DNA of 64,000 nt from assembly GCA_003460745.1 (NCBI GenBank), contig QTVU01000009.1, positions 12,018-76,017 of the forward strand, in the 5' to 3' direction. The notes beneath the pieces were generated by a model. The model worked only from the letters and a program-made list of their open reading frames with translations. It did not search any database and was not told where the DNA came from. Source of the stretch: Firmicutes bacterium AM55-24TS (GTDB lineage Bacteria; Bacillota; Clostridia; UBA1381). Positions 52,342 through 61,119 of this stretch are shown in pieces. Position numbers and translations under genes: made by a program. Numbering within the stretch: position 1 is the stretch's first letter; every line of letters starts with the position of its first letter.

Positions 52342-54099
52342 TTAACCGATTATACCGCAAACGTCCTCTGCAATTTGCTCAGGAGTAAGACGGTTTGCTT
52401 TGACGATTTCTTCAGGGTTATATCTGTCAAGAAATTCTTTCTTTAAACCGTAATTCAATACCTTGACGTCAGAATTGCCGTAAAATCTTGCAATCTTTTC
52501 GCCGAAACCGCCGTTTAAAACACCGTCCTCGACTGTTATAACAATGTCATGGTTTTCTTTAAGCTGTTCCAAAAGCTTATCGTCAGTACCTGTAATGTAA
52601 ATCGGGTTTATAAGTGTAGGTTTTACACCTGTTTTGTTTTCGATAATTTCAGCCGTTTTGGCACCTACCGAATAGAATGAGCCAAGTGCAACTATTGCAA
52701 TTTTACTGCCGTTTTGAGTAACTTCATATTCATTTAGCTTGCTGAAGTCTTTTGTAACTTTTTTGCCGTCTGATACAACACTGATAGGTACACGGATTGC
52801 AACAGGGTGGTCGTTTTGCTCAATACTCCAATCAAGCATTGCAAGGTATTCTTCCTTTGTTGTCGGTGCAAGATAGACAAGATTAGGAATGTTAGACATC
52901 ATCGGAATATCATATATGCCAAGGTGAGTAACGTCATTCATACCGTAAACAGACGCCAAATATACAAGGATTGTTGCGGGATTGTTGTTGATACATAAAT
53001 CCTGTGAAAGTTGGTCGTAGGTGCGTTGAATAAATGTGCTGTAAACACCGTAAACAGGCTTGCCGCCGTTCTTTGCGATACCAGACGCAAGTGCAACGGC
53101 TGTTTCTTCGGCGATACCAACGTCAACAAACTGTGAGCCTGCCTCTTTTCTCTTGTCCTCTGTGAAACCGAAAACGGTCGGTGTAGCAGATGTAATTCCG
53201 ACAACGGTCTTGTCCTCTTTCATTTTCTTTAAAAGAATATCGGCTGTCATTGACGAATAATCTTCTCCGCCGTCTTGCGACATATCGGATTTACCTGTTT
53301 CAAGGTTGAATGGACCACAATAGTGCCAATTTTCCTTGTTTTCTTCTGCTATTTTGTAGCCCTTACCTTTTTGGGTACAAATGTGAACAACTACAGGATA
53401 AGTGCTGTCTTTAACCTGCTCGAATGCGGTGATAAGCGAATCAATGTCATTTCCGTCTTTTACAAATACATAGTCAAGTCCCATTGATTTGAAAAGATTA
53501 CATTCCGATTTACCGTCTGTATCGCGAAGCTGTTTTAGGTTTTTATACAAACCGCCGTGATTTTCTGCGATAGACATATCGTTATCGTTTACAACGATTA
53601 TAAGATTGCTGTTAAGCTCACTTGCAAAGTCAAGTCCTTCAAGAGCCTCACCGCCCGAAAGTGAACCGTCGCCGATTACGGCAATGATATTTTCCTTATC
53701 GCCCTTTAAGTCACGACCTTTTGCAAGACCGCAGGCAAGTGAAACGGAAGTTGAAGTGTGACCGATTGTAAAGAAATCGTGGTCGCTTTCGTCGGGATTG
53801 CTGTAACCCGATACATCATCATACTTGTCTTCGTACAAAAACGCATCTTTTCTGCCTGTAAGCATTTTGTGCGGATAGCTTTGGTGAGAAACATCATATA
53901 CGATTTTGTCTGTCGGAGAATTAAAGACATAGTGAAGTGCGATTGTTGCCTCTACCATACCAAGATTAGGACCGAAGTGTCCGCCGTGCTTGCTTAGCTT
54001 TTGCAAAAGTGCTTGACGCATTTCATCTGCGAGAACGTGAAGTTGTTCGCTGTTTAAATTTTTTACGTCTGTCGGTTGATTGATTTTTTCAATATACAT
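52342..54099 (-). CDS. dxs: 1-deoxy-D-xylulose-5-phosphate synthase (short DXS variant)
   Basis: A 585-residue thiamine-diphosphate enzyme that condenses pyruvate and glyceraldehyde 3-phosphate, the first step of the MEP isoprenoid pathway. Motifs include GGHFGPNLGMVEATIALHY, YDVSHQSYPHKMLTGR, the cofactor motif VIGDGSLSGGEALEGLDFA with NDNDMSIAENHG, and in the pyrimidine domain VDVGIAEETAVALASGIA. It is shorter than the usual ~620 residues and belongs to the divergent clostridial branch (Q in VSHQSYPHK is usual there). A GGAGGAAT site precedes the ATG. A MerR regulator gene lies 71 bases upstream in the same direction. Confidence 0.88.
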   Translation of the reverse strand: MYIEKINQPTDVKNLNSEQLHVLADEMRQALLQKLSKHGGHFGPNLGMVEATIALHYVFNSPTDKIVYDVSHQSYPHKMLTGRKDAFLYEDKYDDVSGYSNPDESDHDFFTIGHTSTSVSLACGLAKGRDLKGDKENIIAVIGDGSLSGGEALEGLDFASELNSNLIIVVNDNDMSIAENHGGLYKNLKQLRDTDGKSECNLFKSMGLDYVFVKDGNDIDSLITAFEQVKDSTYPVVVHICTQKGKGYKIAEENKENWHYCGPFNLETGKSDMSQDGGEDYSSMTADILLKKMKEDKTVVGITSATPTVFGFTEDKRKEAGSQFVDVGIAEETAVALASGIAKNGGKPVYGVYSTFIQRTYDQLSQDLCINNNPATILVYLASVYGMNDVTHLGIYDIPMMSNIPNLVYLAPTTKEEYLAMLDWSIEQNDHPVAIRVPISVVSDGKKVTKDFSKLNEYEVTQNGSKIAIVALGSFYSVGAKTAEIIENKTGVKPTLINPIYITGTDDKLLEQLKENHDIVITVEDGVLNGGFGEKIARFYGNSDVKVLNYGLKKEFLDRYNPEEIVKANRLTPEQIAEDVCGIIG

Positions 54100-54170
54100 T
54101 TAAAATTCCTCCATAAGTTTATTTAATGTTATTTACCTATTTTGTTTTGGATACAATGACTTTAGCAACG

Positions 54171-54545
54171 TCAATCCCAAGATAATTCGCCTGTCTTCAC
54201 GGCTGTTTCGTAACGGTCGATTTTGTAGTTCAGTCGCTTTAATGTGACATTCATTTGTTCCATTTGGTCGAGCAGATTTTTTCTTTGCTCAACCAAAAGT
54301 TGAAGCCTTGCGGGAATAGTTTCGTCACCCTCTTGACAAAGTTTAACGTATTCGATTATAGATTCAACAGGCAGACCGGCACTTCTCATACAAATAACGT
54401 GCTCAACCCAGCCTAAGTCGCTCTCTTGATAATCACGAATACCGCTTGATGTTCGTGTAACAGGCGGTATCATTCCGATACGTTCATAATATCGCAAAGT
54501 GTCCTGCGAAATATCGTATTTTTCGCTTACTTCTTTTATAGTCAT
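54171..54545 (-). CDS. MerR-family transcriptional regulator
   Basis: A 124-residue regulator. The winged helix-turn-helix is clear (MTIKEVSEKYDISQDTLRYY, then ERIGMIPPVTRTSSGIRDY) and is followed by a helical linker and an antiparallel coiled coil (about 80-115) typical of MerR dimers. There is no cysteine cluster, so it is not a classical metal sensor; NmlR/AdhR-type stress sensors are closest in form. The start at 54545 has GAGGTGATT upstream. Its own promoter has the 19-base spacer and dyad used by MerR activators. It may also control the dxs gene downstream. Confidence 0.85.
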   Translation of the reverse strand: MTIKEVSEKYDISQDTLRYYERIGMIPPVTRTSSGIRDYQESDLGWVEHVICMRSAGLPVESIIEYVKLCQEGDETIPARLQLLVEQRKNLLDQMEQMNVTLKRLNYKIDRYETAVKTGELSWD

Positions 54546-54582
54546 TAAAATCACCTCGCATATATTTTTTGTTTACAAGTAT

Positions 54583-54613
54583 ATTATAATACTTGGAGTT
54601 TACTCTAAGTCAA
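54583..54613 (-). promoter_or_regulatory. MerR-type promoter with 19-base spacer and dyad operator
   Basis: On the minus strand TTGACT (54608-54613) and TATAAT (54583-54588) are separated by 19 bases, which hold the dyad CTTAGAGTAAACTCCAAG. MerR proteins untwist such overlong spacers, so this is the expected autoregulatory site. Confidence 0.8.
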
Positions 54614-54665
54614 TAGTTTTTTGAAAATTTTTTGAAATAAATTAAGTGGAGGAGAGAATTTCGTA

Positions 54666-54700
54666 TAAAAAAACAGGCAAAACCGAAAGGTTTTGCCTGT
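54666..54700 (-). terminator. Terminator of ppdK
   Basis: A perfect 12-bp stem ACAGGCAAAACC (54673-54684) with GGTTTTGCCTGT (54689-54700) around GAAA; a T-run follows on the minus strand. Confidence 0.92.
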
Positions 54701-54724
54701 CTGATTATCATATTCGATAATGAA

Positions 54725-57355
54725 TTAGTTTTCTTCGTTAATCTTAGCTTGAGCAGCTGCAAGTCTTGCGATTGGCACACGGAATGGTGAGCATGAAACA
54801 TAGTCAAGACCAATCTTGTGGCAGAACTCAACTGATGATGGGTCGCCGCCGTGTTCACCGCAGATACCGATGTGAAGCTTTGGATTAACCGGCTTACCAA
54901 GCTTAATAGCTGTTTCCATAAGCTTACCAACACCCTTTTGGTCAATCTTAGCGAACGGATCATTTTCAAAGATTTTAGCGTCATAGTAAGCGTCAAGGAA
55001 CTTACCTGCGTCGTCACGTGAGAAACCGAATGTAAGCTGAGTAAGGTCGTTTGTACCGAAACAGAAGAAGTCAGCTTCGTTAGCAATTTCGTCAGCTGTT
55101 AGAGCCGCACGAGGAATTTCAATCATTGTACCAACTTCGTACTTAAGTTCGATGCCTGATGCAGCGATTTCAGCGTCAGCTGTTTCTACAACGACTTTCT
55201 TAACGTACTTCAATTCTTTTATGTCGCCGATAAGCGGAATCATAATTTCAGGAACGATTGTCCAATCAGCGTGAGCCTTTTGAACGTTGATAGCTGCACG
55301 AATAACAGCCTTTGTCTGCATTTTTGCAATTTCAGGATATGTTACTGCAAGACGGCAACCTCTGTGACCCATCATAGGGTTAGCCTCGTGTAAACCGTTG
55401 ATAATATCCTTAATAGCCTCAACGCTCTTGCCTTGAGCCTTTGCAAGCAATTCAATATCTTCTTCTTCTGTAGGAACGAACTCGTGTAGAGGTGGGTCCA
55501 AGAATCTGATTGTTACAGGGTTACCTTCAAGAGCCTCGTAAAGTTGCTCGAAGTCACCTTGTTGCATAGGAAGAATTTTATCAAGAGCTGCTTCTCTTTC
55601 TTCAACTGTATCAGCACAAATCATTTCTCTGAATGCGTCAATTCTGTTGCCTTCAAAGAACATATGCTCTGTACGGCAAAGACCGATACCTTCTGCACCA
55701 AGCTCCTTAGCTTTCTTAGCGTCAGCAGGAGTATCTGCGTTTGTACGAACTTTTAGTGTTCTGTACTTATCAGCCCATGACATAATTCTGCCGAATTCAC
55801 CTGCGATTGATGCATCAACTGTTGGGATAATACCGTCATAGATATTACCTGTTGAACCGTCAAGTGAAATTGTATCACCTTCGTGATATTCTTTACCGTT
55901 AAGTGTAAACTTCTTGTTTTCTTCGTCCATTGCGATGTCGCCGCAACCTGATACACAGCATGTACCCATACCACGGGCAACAACGGCTGCGTGAGATGTC
56001 ATACCGCCGCGAACTGTAAGGATACCTTGAGCGGCTTTCATACCTTCGATATCTTCAGGAGAAGTTTCAAGTCTTACAAGAACAACCTTTTCGCCTCTTG
56101 CAGCCCATTCTTTAGCGTCGTCAGCTGAGAATACAATCTTACCTGCTGCGGCGCCCGGAGATGCACCAAGAGCCTTACCCATTGGTGTAGCAGCCTTTAG
56201 AGCGGCAACGTCGAATTGAGGGTGAAGTAGTGTATCAAGGTTTCTTGGGTCGATCATTGCAACAGCTTCTTTTTCTGTTCTCATACCTTCGTCAACAAGG
56301 TCACAAGCAATCTTCAAAGCAGCTTGAGCAGTTCTCTTACCGTTTCTTGTTTGTAGCATATAAAGCTTTTTATTTTCAACAGTGAATTCCATATCCTGCA
56401 TATCTCTGTAGTGATCTTCAAGAAGTTTGCAAACATCCTTGAACTGAGCAAATGCCTCAGGGAATTCTTCTTCCATCTTTGCGATTGGCATTGGTGTACG
56501 AACGCCGGCAACAACGTCTTCACCTTGAGCATTTATAAGGAATTCACCCATAAGCTTCTTTTCGCCTGTAGCAGGGTCACGAGTAAATGCAACACCTGTA
56601 CCGCAGTCATCACCCATGTTACCGAATGCCATTGACTGTACGTTTACGGCTGTACCCCATGAATAAGGAATGTCGTTATCACGACGGTATACGTTAGCTC
56701 TTGGGTTATCCCATGAACGGAATACGGCTTTAACGGCACCCATAAGCTGTTCTTTAGGATCTGATGGGAAGTCTTCGCCAATCTTTTCCTTATATTCAGC
56801 CTTAAATTGTGATGCAAGTTCCTTTAGGTCGTCAGCTGTAAGCTCAACGTCAAAAGTAACTCCCTTTTCTTCTTTCATCTTGTCGATAAGTTCTTCAAAA
56901 TACTTCTTACCGACTTCCATAACTACGTCTGAATACATCTGAATAAATCTTCTGTAACAGTCCCAAGCCCATCTTGCGTTACCTGACTTCTTAGCGATAA
57001 CTTCAACAACGTCTTCGTTAAGACCAAGGTTCAAGATTGTATCCATCATACCCGGCATTGATGCTCTTGCACCACTACGAACAGAAACAAGAAGTGGGTT
57101 TTCCTTATCGCCGAACTTCTTACCTGTGATTTCTTCCATCTTGCCGATGTACTCGTTGATTTCAGCCATAATATCAGGATTGATTGTGCGACCGTCTTCG
57201 TAATATTGAGTACAAGCCTCAGTTGTAATTGTGAAACCCTGCGGTACCGGAAGACCGATATTTGTCATTTCAGCAAGGTTAGCACCTTTACCGCCAAGCA
57301 ACTCTCTCATAGTTGCATTACCTTCTGTAAAAAGGTAACAATACTTTTTTGCCAT
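54725..57355 (-). CDS. ppdK: Pyruvate, phosphate dikinase
   Basis: PpdK interconverts pyruvate, ATP and phosphate with phosphoenolpyruvate, AMP and pyrophosphate, and serves glycolysis in many anaerobes. The 876-residue protein is full length. The ATP-grasp N-terminus has MRELLGGKGANLAEMTNIGL, the phosphohistidine loop is GILTVRGGMTSHAAVVARGMG with the catalytic histidine near residue 450, and the TIM-barrel PEP domain ends with CGEHGGDPSSVEFCHKIGLDYVSCSPFR in pattern. GGAGGAGA precedes the ATG. The gene stands alone with its own promoter and terminator. Confidence 0.97.
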   Translation of the reverse strand: MAKKYCYLFTEGNATMRELLGGKGANLAEMTNIGLPVPQGFTITTEACTQYYEDGRTINPDIMAEINEYIGKMEEITGKKFGDKENPLLVSVRSGARASMPGMMDTILNLGLNEDVVEVIAKKSGNARWAWDCYRRFIQMYSDVVMEVGKKYFEELIDKMKEEKGVTFDVELTADDLKELASQFKAEYKEKIGEDFPSDPKEQLMGAVKAVFRSWDNPRANVYRRDNDIPYSWGTAVNVQSMAFGNMGDDCGTGVAFTRDPATGEKKLMGEFLINAQGEDVVAGVRTPMPIAKMEEEFPEAFAQFKDVCKLLEDHYRDMQDMEFTVENKKLYMLQTRNGKRTAQAALKIACDLVDEGMRTEKEAVAMIDPRNLDTLLHPQFDVAALKAATPMGKALGASPGAAAGKIVFSADDAKEWAARGEKVVLVRLETSPEDIEGMKAAQGILTVRGGMTSHAAVVARGMGTCCVSGCGDIAMDEENKKFTLNGKEYHEGDTISLDGSTGNIYDGIIPTVDASIAGEFGRIMSWADKYRTLKVRTNADTPADAKKAKELGAEGIGLCRTEHMFFEGNRIDAFREMICADTVEEREAALDKILPMQQGDFEQLYEALEGNPVTIRFLDPPLHEFVPTEEEDIELLAKAQGKSVEAIKDIINGLHEANPMMGHRGCRLAVTYPEIAKMQTKAVIRAAINVQKAHADWTIVPEIMIPLIGDIKELKYVKKVVVETADAEIAASGIELKYEVGTMIEIPRAALTADEIANEADFFCFGTNDLTQLTFGFSRDDAGKFLDAYYDAKIFENDPFAKIDQKGVGKLMETAIKLGKPVNPKLHIGICGEHGGDPSSVEFCHKIGLDYVSCSPFRVPIARLAAAQAKINEEN

Positions 57356-57421
57356 TGGATTCTCCTCCTAAAGTTATAAAAATAGTAGCGACGGCGTCTG
57401 CCGCCATATGTCTGTATATTA

Positions 57422-57449
57422 ATTATACCATAAATAAACGAAATGTCTA
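57422..57449 (-). promoter_or_regulatory. Promoter of ppdK
   Basis: On the minus strand TAGACA (57444-57449) and an extended TGGTATAAT (-10 at 57422-57427) with a 16-base spacer. A GGCGGCAGACGCCG hairpin lies in the 5' untranslated part. Confidence 0.65.
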
Positions 57450-57521
57450 TATTATTTATTCAATTTTTTTATAATTTGTGAAAAATATATCATTGTTTAG
57501 ATATTTTTTTTATAAATCGAC

Positions 57522-57550
57522 AAAAAAACACCGATGTGTCGGTGTTTTTT
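57522..57550 (-). terminator. Terminator after the LOG-family gene
   Basis: ACACCGA (57528-57534) pairs with TCGGTGT (57539-57545), followed on the minus strand by T7. Confidence 0.85.
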
Positions 57551-57553
57551 AGA

Positions 57554-58150
57554 TTATTTTTTTACGTCTTTCATTTCAAATACGTTAATTTTCGGTGCTT
57601 TGTATGACTCAATGTAGTCAAGTGTTTCGTCCACGTCATCGAAAACTTTGTAAAGAAGTTTACAGCCCGCTCTCAAAAACTTTTCCTTGACCGCAACTTC
57701 AAGCATATCAATCATTGCGTTGTAATACCCGTTTACGTTAAGTATGGCGATAGCTTTGTTATGTCTTTCAAGCTGTTTTAGAGTAAACACTTCAAAAAAT
57801 TCCTCAAAAGTGCCTATTCCGCCGGGAACAATAACAAAAGCGTCCGCTCTTTCTTCCATTATACGTTTTCTTTCACGCATTGTGTCCGTTCTGATAAGTT
57901 CCGTACAGTCTTGGAAAATACGGCCGTCAACACCCATATCTTCATCATCAAAGAAATTCGGTACAACACCGACAATTTCGCCTTTCTTTTCATAAACACC
58001 GCGTGCAACCGCACCCATAAGTCCGGATGCACCTGCACCGTAAACAAGTCCGTGACCTCTGTCAGCAATTTTACGTCCGAGTTCTTCGACTTGGCTGACA
58101 TAAGATTTATCTATTGTGCTGCTTGACGCTCCGAATACACAAATTTTCAT
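57554..58150 (-). CDS. LOG-family Rossmann protein (nucleoside 5'-monophosphate phosphoribohydrolase)
   Basis: A 198-residue protein of the LOG/TIGR00730 family. The Rossmann start ICVFGASSSTIDKSY, GLVYGAGASGLMGAVARG, the RKRIMEERADAF block with the conserved arginine and the signature VPGGIGTFEEFFEVFT are all present. The family releases the base from nucleoside monophosphates; the plant and some bacterial members make cytokinins, but in clostridia the physiological substrate is unknown. The ATG has AAAGGGG upstream. It follows the nitroreductase gene by 22 bases and is probably co-transcribed with it. Confidence 0.88.
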   Translation of the reverse strand: MKICVFGASSSTIDKSYVSQVEELGRKIADRGHGLVYGAGASGLMGAVARGVYEKKGEIVGVVPNFFDDEDMGVDGRIFQDCTELIRTDTMRERKRIMEERADAFVIVPGGIGTFEEFFEVFTLKQLERHNKAIAILNVNGYYNAMIDMLEVAVKEKFLRAGCKLLYKVFDDVDETLDYIESYKAPKINVFEMKDVKK

Positions 58151-58172
58151 AATACATACCCCTTTCTGCTTG

Positions 58173-58700
58173 TTATTTTTGAGAAAAACTGTTGTAGAAA
58201 ACAGTTTCGTTTAAATCTTTTCTGCTTGAATGAGCCGCCGAAGGCTCTGCGTCGTCTGACGGATAACCTGTCGGTAAAAATGCAACGGGAACATAATTTT
58301 CAGGCAAATTGAATTGCTCTTTTATGTCCTTCGGATTAAATGAGCCTACCCAAGTCGTTCCGAGCCCTACGCTTTTTGCCGCCAACATCATATGCGTTGC
58401 AACGATAGCCGCGTCGATTTCACCCTCGTCGTGTCCGTCATTTCCGCGCGTCCAAGATGTTTCTTTGTCGTAACATACAAGGAAATTAAGCGGCGGATTA
58501 AATGCAAATTTCGTGCATTTGCTCACCTTTTCAAGTTCTTTTTCGTCGGTAAGTACAAGTATTCTCTGTGGCTGAAAATTTACGGCGGTAGGCGCTGCCT
58601 GCATTGCCGCAAGAATATAATCTATCTTTTCTTTCTCTACTTTTTTATCAGAAAATTTTCTGAGCGAAAATCTGTTTTTTGTCAATTCTAAAAAATCCAT
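58173..58700 (-). CDS. Nitroreductase-family flavoprotein
   Basis: A 175-residue FMN-dependent oxidoreductase. It opens FLELTKNRFSLRKFSDKKVE, with the FMN-phosphate-binding R-x-S-x-R pattern, then AAMQAAPTAVNFQPQRILV and a C-terminal GLGTTWVGSFNPKDIKEQF and VPVAFLPTGYPSDDAEPSA. The length and motifs fit the small clostridial nitroreductases that reduce quinones or nitro compounds with NAD(P)H; the natural substrate is not known. GAGGAGTG stands before the ATG. It is the first gene of the operon with the LOG-family gene. Confidence 0.88.
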   Translation of the reverse strand: MDFLELTKNRFSLRKFSDKKVEKEKIDYILAAMQAAPTAVNFQPQRILVLTDEKELEKVSKCTKFAFNPPLNFLVCYDKETSWTRGNDGHDEGEIDAAIVATHMMLAAKSVGLGTTWVGSFNPKDIKEQFNLPENYVPVAFLPTGYPSDDAEPSAAHSSRKDLNETVFYNSFSQK

Positions 58701-58740
58701 TTTTAATCACTCCTCATCGTATTCTTTCCTTATTATTGTT

Positions 58741-58769
58741 ATTTTATCATAAATATTATTGTTTGTAAA
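58741..58769 (-). promoter_or_regulatory. Promoter of the nitroreductase-LOG operon
   Basis: On the minus strand TTTACA (58764-58769) and TAAAAT (58741-58746) with a 17-base spacer. Confidence 0.65.
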
Positions 58770-58790
58770 TAAATTAAATTTTAATAATAA

Positions 58791-58819
58791 TTGAATTTTT
58801 TATAAGTGTGTGTTATAAT
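58791..58819 (+). promoter_or_regulatory. Promoter of the PHP-domain gene
   Basis: TTGAAT (58791-58796) and TATAAT (58814-58819) with a 17-base spacer, divergent from the nitroreductase promoter. Confidence 0.8.
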
Positions 58820-58849
58820 ATATGCAAATGAGAAAAAGGAGGTTTTCCG

Positions 58850-59491
58850 ATGTATACCGTTGATTTACACAATCACACAAAATTCAGCTATGACGGCTCG
58901 AACACACCCGAAGAAATAATCGAAAATGCAATCAGACACGGTGTTGACGTTATCGGTATAACCGACCATCAATTCTCAATCGGTGAAAATCTTCCTATAT
59001 ATTATGAATATATTCAGCATTGTAAAATAAAATATGCCGATCAAATAAAAGTTCTTTGCGGTCTTGAAATCGGTACACGTCCGACACCGCCGGAATCGCT
59101 TCCGCGTGCAACGGAAAATTTTGATTATGTACTTTTTGAATGTCTTGACGATATAAGGGCAATCGACTTTTATGAATTTTTGGAATGGCGAAAGCTGTTT
59201 AAATGCAAAACAGGTCTTGCACATACCGATATTTTCAAACTCGGTGAAAGATACGGACTTGATATAATAAAAATTTTACGCGACAACGATATTTTTTGGG
59301 AACTGAATACTTCGGGGAATTACATATATTATTATGATTTTCTTACCAATGAAAAGAAACAGCAGATAATCAAAGAAAGCGGAATTTCCGTAAGCGTCGG
59401 TTCTGATACGCATTACATTGCGGAATATCGTAAAAAACAGATTCGCCGTGCGAATGAATTATTGCAAAAATTAAATATTCCTTTACCATAA
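58850..59491 (+). CDS. PHP-domain phosphoesterase
   Basis: A 213-residue metal-dependent phosphoesterase of the PHP family. The metal-binding motifs are clear: VDLHNHTKFSYDG (HxH), IGITDHQFSIGE, the glutamate in LCGLEIGTRP, the histidine in TGLAHTDIFKLG, and the final VSVGSDTHYIAEYR. It resembles histidinol-phosphatase-like PHP proteins, but no histidine biosynthesis genes are near, so the substrate is open. AAGGAGG precedes the ATG. The gene has its own promoter and a terminator. Confidence 0.88.
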   Translation: MYTVDLHNHTKFSYDGSNTPEEIIENAIRHGVDVIGITDHQFSIGENLPIYYEYIQHCKIKYADQIKVLCGLEIGTRPTPPESLPRATENFDYVLFECLDDIRAIDFYEFLEWRKLFKCKTGLAHTDIFKLGERYGLDIIKILRDNDIFWELNTSGNYIYYYDFLTNEKKQQIIKESGISVSVGSDTHYIAEYRKKQIRRANELLQKLNIPLP

Positions 59492-59493
59492 AA

Positions 59494-59521
59494 ATGACGA
59501 TTTTGAATCGCCATTTTTTTA
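59494..59521 (+). terminator. Terminator of the PHP-domain gene
   Basis: ATGACGATT pairs with AATCGCCAT with one mismatch around TTTG, followed by T7. Confidence 0.78.
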
Positions 59522-59556
59522 TTGTTAAAAATAAAATCGAAAAAGTTTTAAAAATA

Positions 59557-59585
59557 TTGCTTAAAATCGAATATTGTTATATAAT
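59557..59585 (+). promoter_or_regulatory. Promoter of the FtsW/RodA gene
   Basis: TTGCTT (59557-59562) and TATAAT (59580-59585) with a 17-base spacer. Confidence 0.7.
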
Positions 59586-59639
59586 ATAAATAATTGTGAT
59601 AAAATCGTTTTGTCTGTAATCTGAATAGGAGTGATATTT

Positions 59640-60770
59640 TTGAAAATAAAGAGTGTTTCAAAAAAATCCGTCATACTTATGGAGTTTGACTGGGTTTTGT
59701 TTATAGCAACAATCTGTTTGTCGGTGTTTGGAATAGTGATGATTTATTCGGCTACGCGAACATTGCAGTCGAATACGAATGTAATAGTGCAGTCGGGTGC
59801 AATGGTTATAGGTTGTGCGGCAATGCTTGTAACGTGTTTTTTCGATTACGAACAGCTTAAAAATCTCGTCAAACCGATTTATATATTCGCCGTCGCGATA
59901 CTGCTTTTGGTATTGGTGTTTGGTGTCAGCGGCGACTGGGGTGCGAGGAGCTGGATCAGATTCGGTGCAATCGGTATTCAGCCTTCGGAAATCGCAAAAA
60001 TTTGCTTTATAGTAACTTTTTCGTGTCACTTATCCAAAGTGCATGACGATATAAATAAACCGCTTACGATTTTAGGATTGTTGCTTCATATCGGCGTGCT
60101 TGTAGGTTTGATTTTGTTACAGCCTGATATGGGCAGTGTGTTGGTATTTTTGTTTATGTTTATATGTCTTATGTTTGTTGCAAAACTTTCATATAAATAT
60201 ATATTGCCGATTGGTGTGGCAGGTGTCGCGTCATTGCCTTTTATATATAAGTATGTACTTTCGGAATATCAGCAGAAACGTATTCAGGTGTTTTTCAATC
60301 CAAACCTTGACCCAAGGGGCAGAGGCTATAACGTAATTCAATCTAAAATTGCGGTCGGTTCGGGTCAGCTTTGGGGTAAAGGATATTTGCAGGGAACGCA
60401 AAACCAAATGGGTTATTTGCCTACTAAATATACCGACTTTATATTCAGTGTAATAAGTGAGGAATTTGGTTTTATTGGTGCATTGCTTGTTACGGCGGTG
60501 CTGTTCTTCATAATTTATAAATGCTTTAAAACCGCTCAAAAAGCCGATAATGCTTTCGGAAGATATATTTGTGTCGGTGTCGGTGCAATGATGTTGTTCC
60601 ACGCATTTGAAAATATCGGTATGTGTATCGGACTTATGCCTGTTACGGGTATTCCGTTGCCGTTTGTAAGCTACGGCGGTACGTCACTTGTTGTGAATAT
60701 GATTGCAATAGGACTGGTGCTTAGTGTGTCGTATCACAATAAACCGCGAAGTGTGTTTGATGTATACTAA
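59640..60770 (+). CDS. FtsW/RodA/SpoVE-family peptidoglycan polymerase
   Basis: A 376-residue SEDS-family glycosyltransferase that polymerises lipid II for wall elongation or division. About ten membrane segments are visible. The family motifs are GDWGARSWIRFGAIGIQPSEIAKI near residue 100 in pattern, LLQPDMGSVLVFLF near 155, the extracellular KIAVGSGQLWGKGY near 235, LPTKYTDFIFSVISEEFGF near 262 and TGIPLPFVSYGGTSLV near 340. The short soluble ends fit RodA better than FtsW. I use the TTG at 59640, as AGGAGTG lies eight bases upstream; the earlier GTG overlaps that site. No partner penicillin-binding protein is adjacent. Confidence 0.9.
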   Translation: MKIKSVSKKSVILMEFDWVLFIATICLSVFGIVMIYSATRTLQSNTNVIVQSGAMVIGCAAMLVTCFFDYEQLKNLVKPIYIFAVAILLLVLVFGVSGDWGARSWIRFGAIGIQPSEIAKICFIVTFSCHLSKVHDDINKPLTILGLLLHIGVLVGLILLQPDMGSVLVFLFMFICLMFVAKLSYKYILPIGVAGVASLPFIYKYVLSEYQQKRIQVFFNPNLDPRGRGYNVIQSKIAVGSGQLWGKGYLQGTQNQMGYLPTKYTDFIFSVISEEFGFIGALLVTAVLFFIIYKCFKTAQKADNAFGRYICVGVGAMMLFHAFENIGMCIGLMPVTGIPLPFVSYGGTSLVVNMIAIGLVLSVSYHNKPRSVFDVY

Positions 60771-60776
60771 TAAAGT

Positions 60777-61024
60777 GAGCCTGGTGACAAAATGTCACCA
60801 GCTCAACAATCACATCTGCGATGTAATTTTTGAGTATTTTTTTGAAAAAATCATAAAGTTCCTCCAAAGTCGAAACTTTAGATTTTAAGCCATTTCTGCC
60901 GCACAGGTCGTCAGAAATGATTTTTAATGAGGTTGCACCTCAAACTCCCAAAAATAAAGTAGACAAAACCATTATGGTTTTGTCTAAAGTCCGAGGCTGT
61001 CGACAAATTGTCGGCAGTTTTTTT
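60777..61024 (+). other. Intergenic run of six perfect hairpins ending in a terminator (candidate structured RNA or repeat)
   Basis: The 349-base gap after the FtsW/RodA gene has no gene but a chain of stems: CTGGTGACA-aaa-TGTCACCAG with an extra GAG/CTC (60777-60804), AAAGT-cgaa-ACTTT (60866-60879), CATTTCTG/CAGAAATG (60891-60919), TGAGGT-tgc-ACCTCA (60928-60942), AGACAAAACC-attat-GGTTTTGTCT (60961-60985), and CTGTCGACAA/TTGTCGGCAG (60997-61017) followed by T7. The last is a terminator. The rest looks like a folded RNA or a dispersed palindromic repeat. Confidence 0.55.
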
Positions 61025-61119
61025 GTTTACTCACAAACTATCGTCGATTGAATATTATATAGTAAGGAGGCAAGAATTTCTCGCTTGCCTTTTTAAAATA
61101 TTTGAGGGGAGTGAAATTT

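Noticed and set aside
54610..55086. Minus-strand frame of 158 codons in the ppdK region
   Set aside because: It lies out of frame within ppdK and its terminator, and is rich in Ser/Leu/Thr as expected for a shadow frame.
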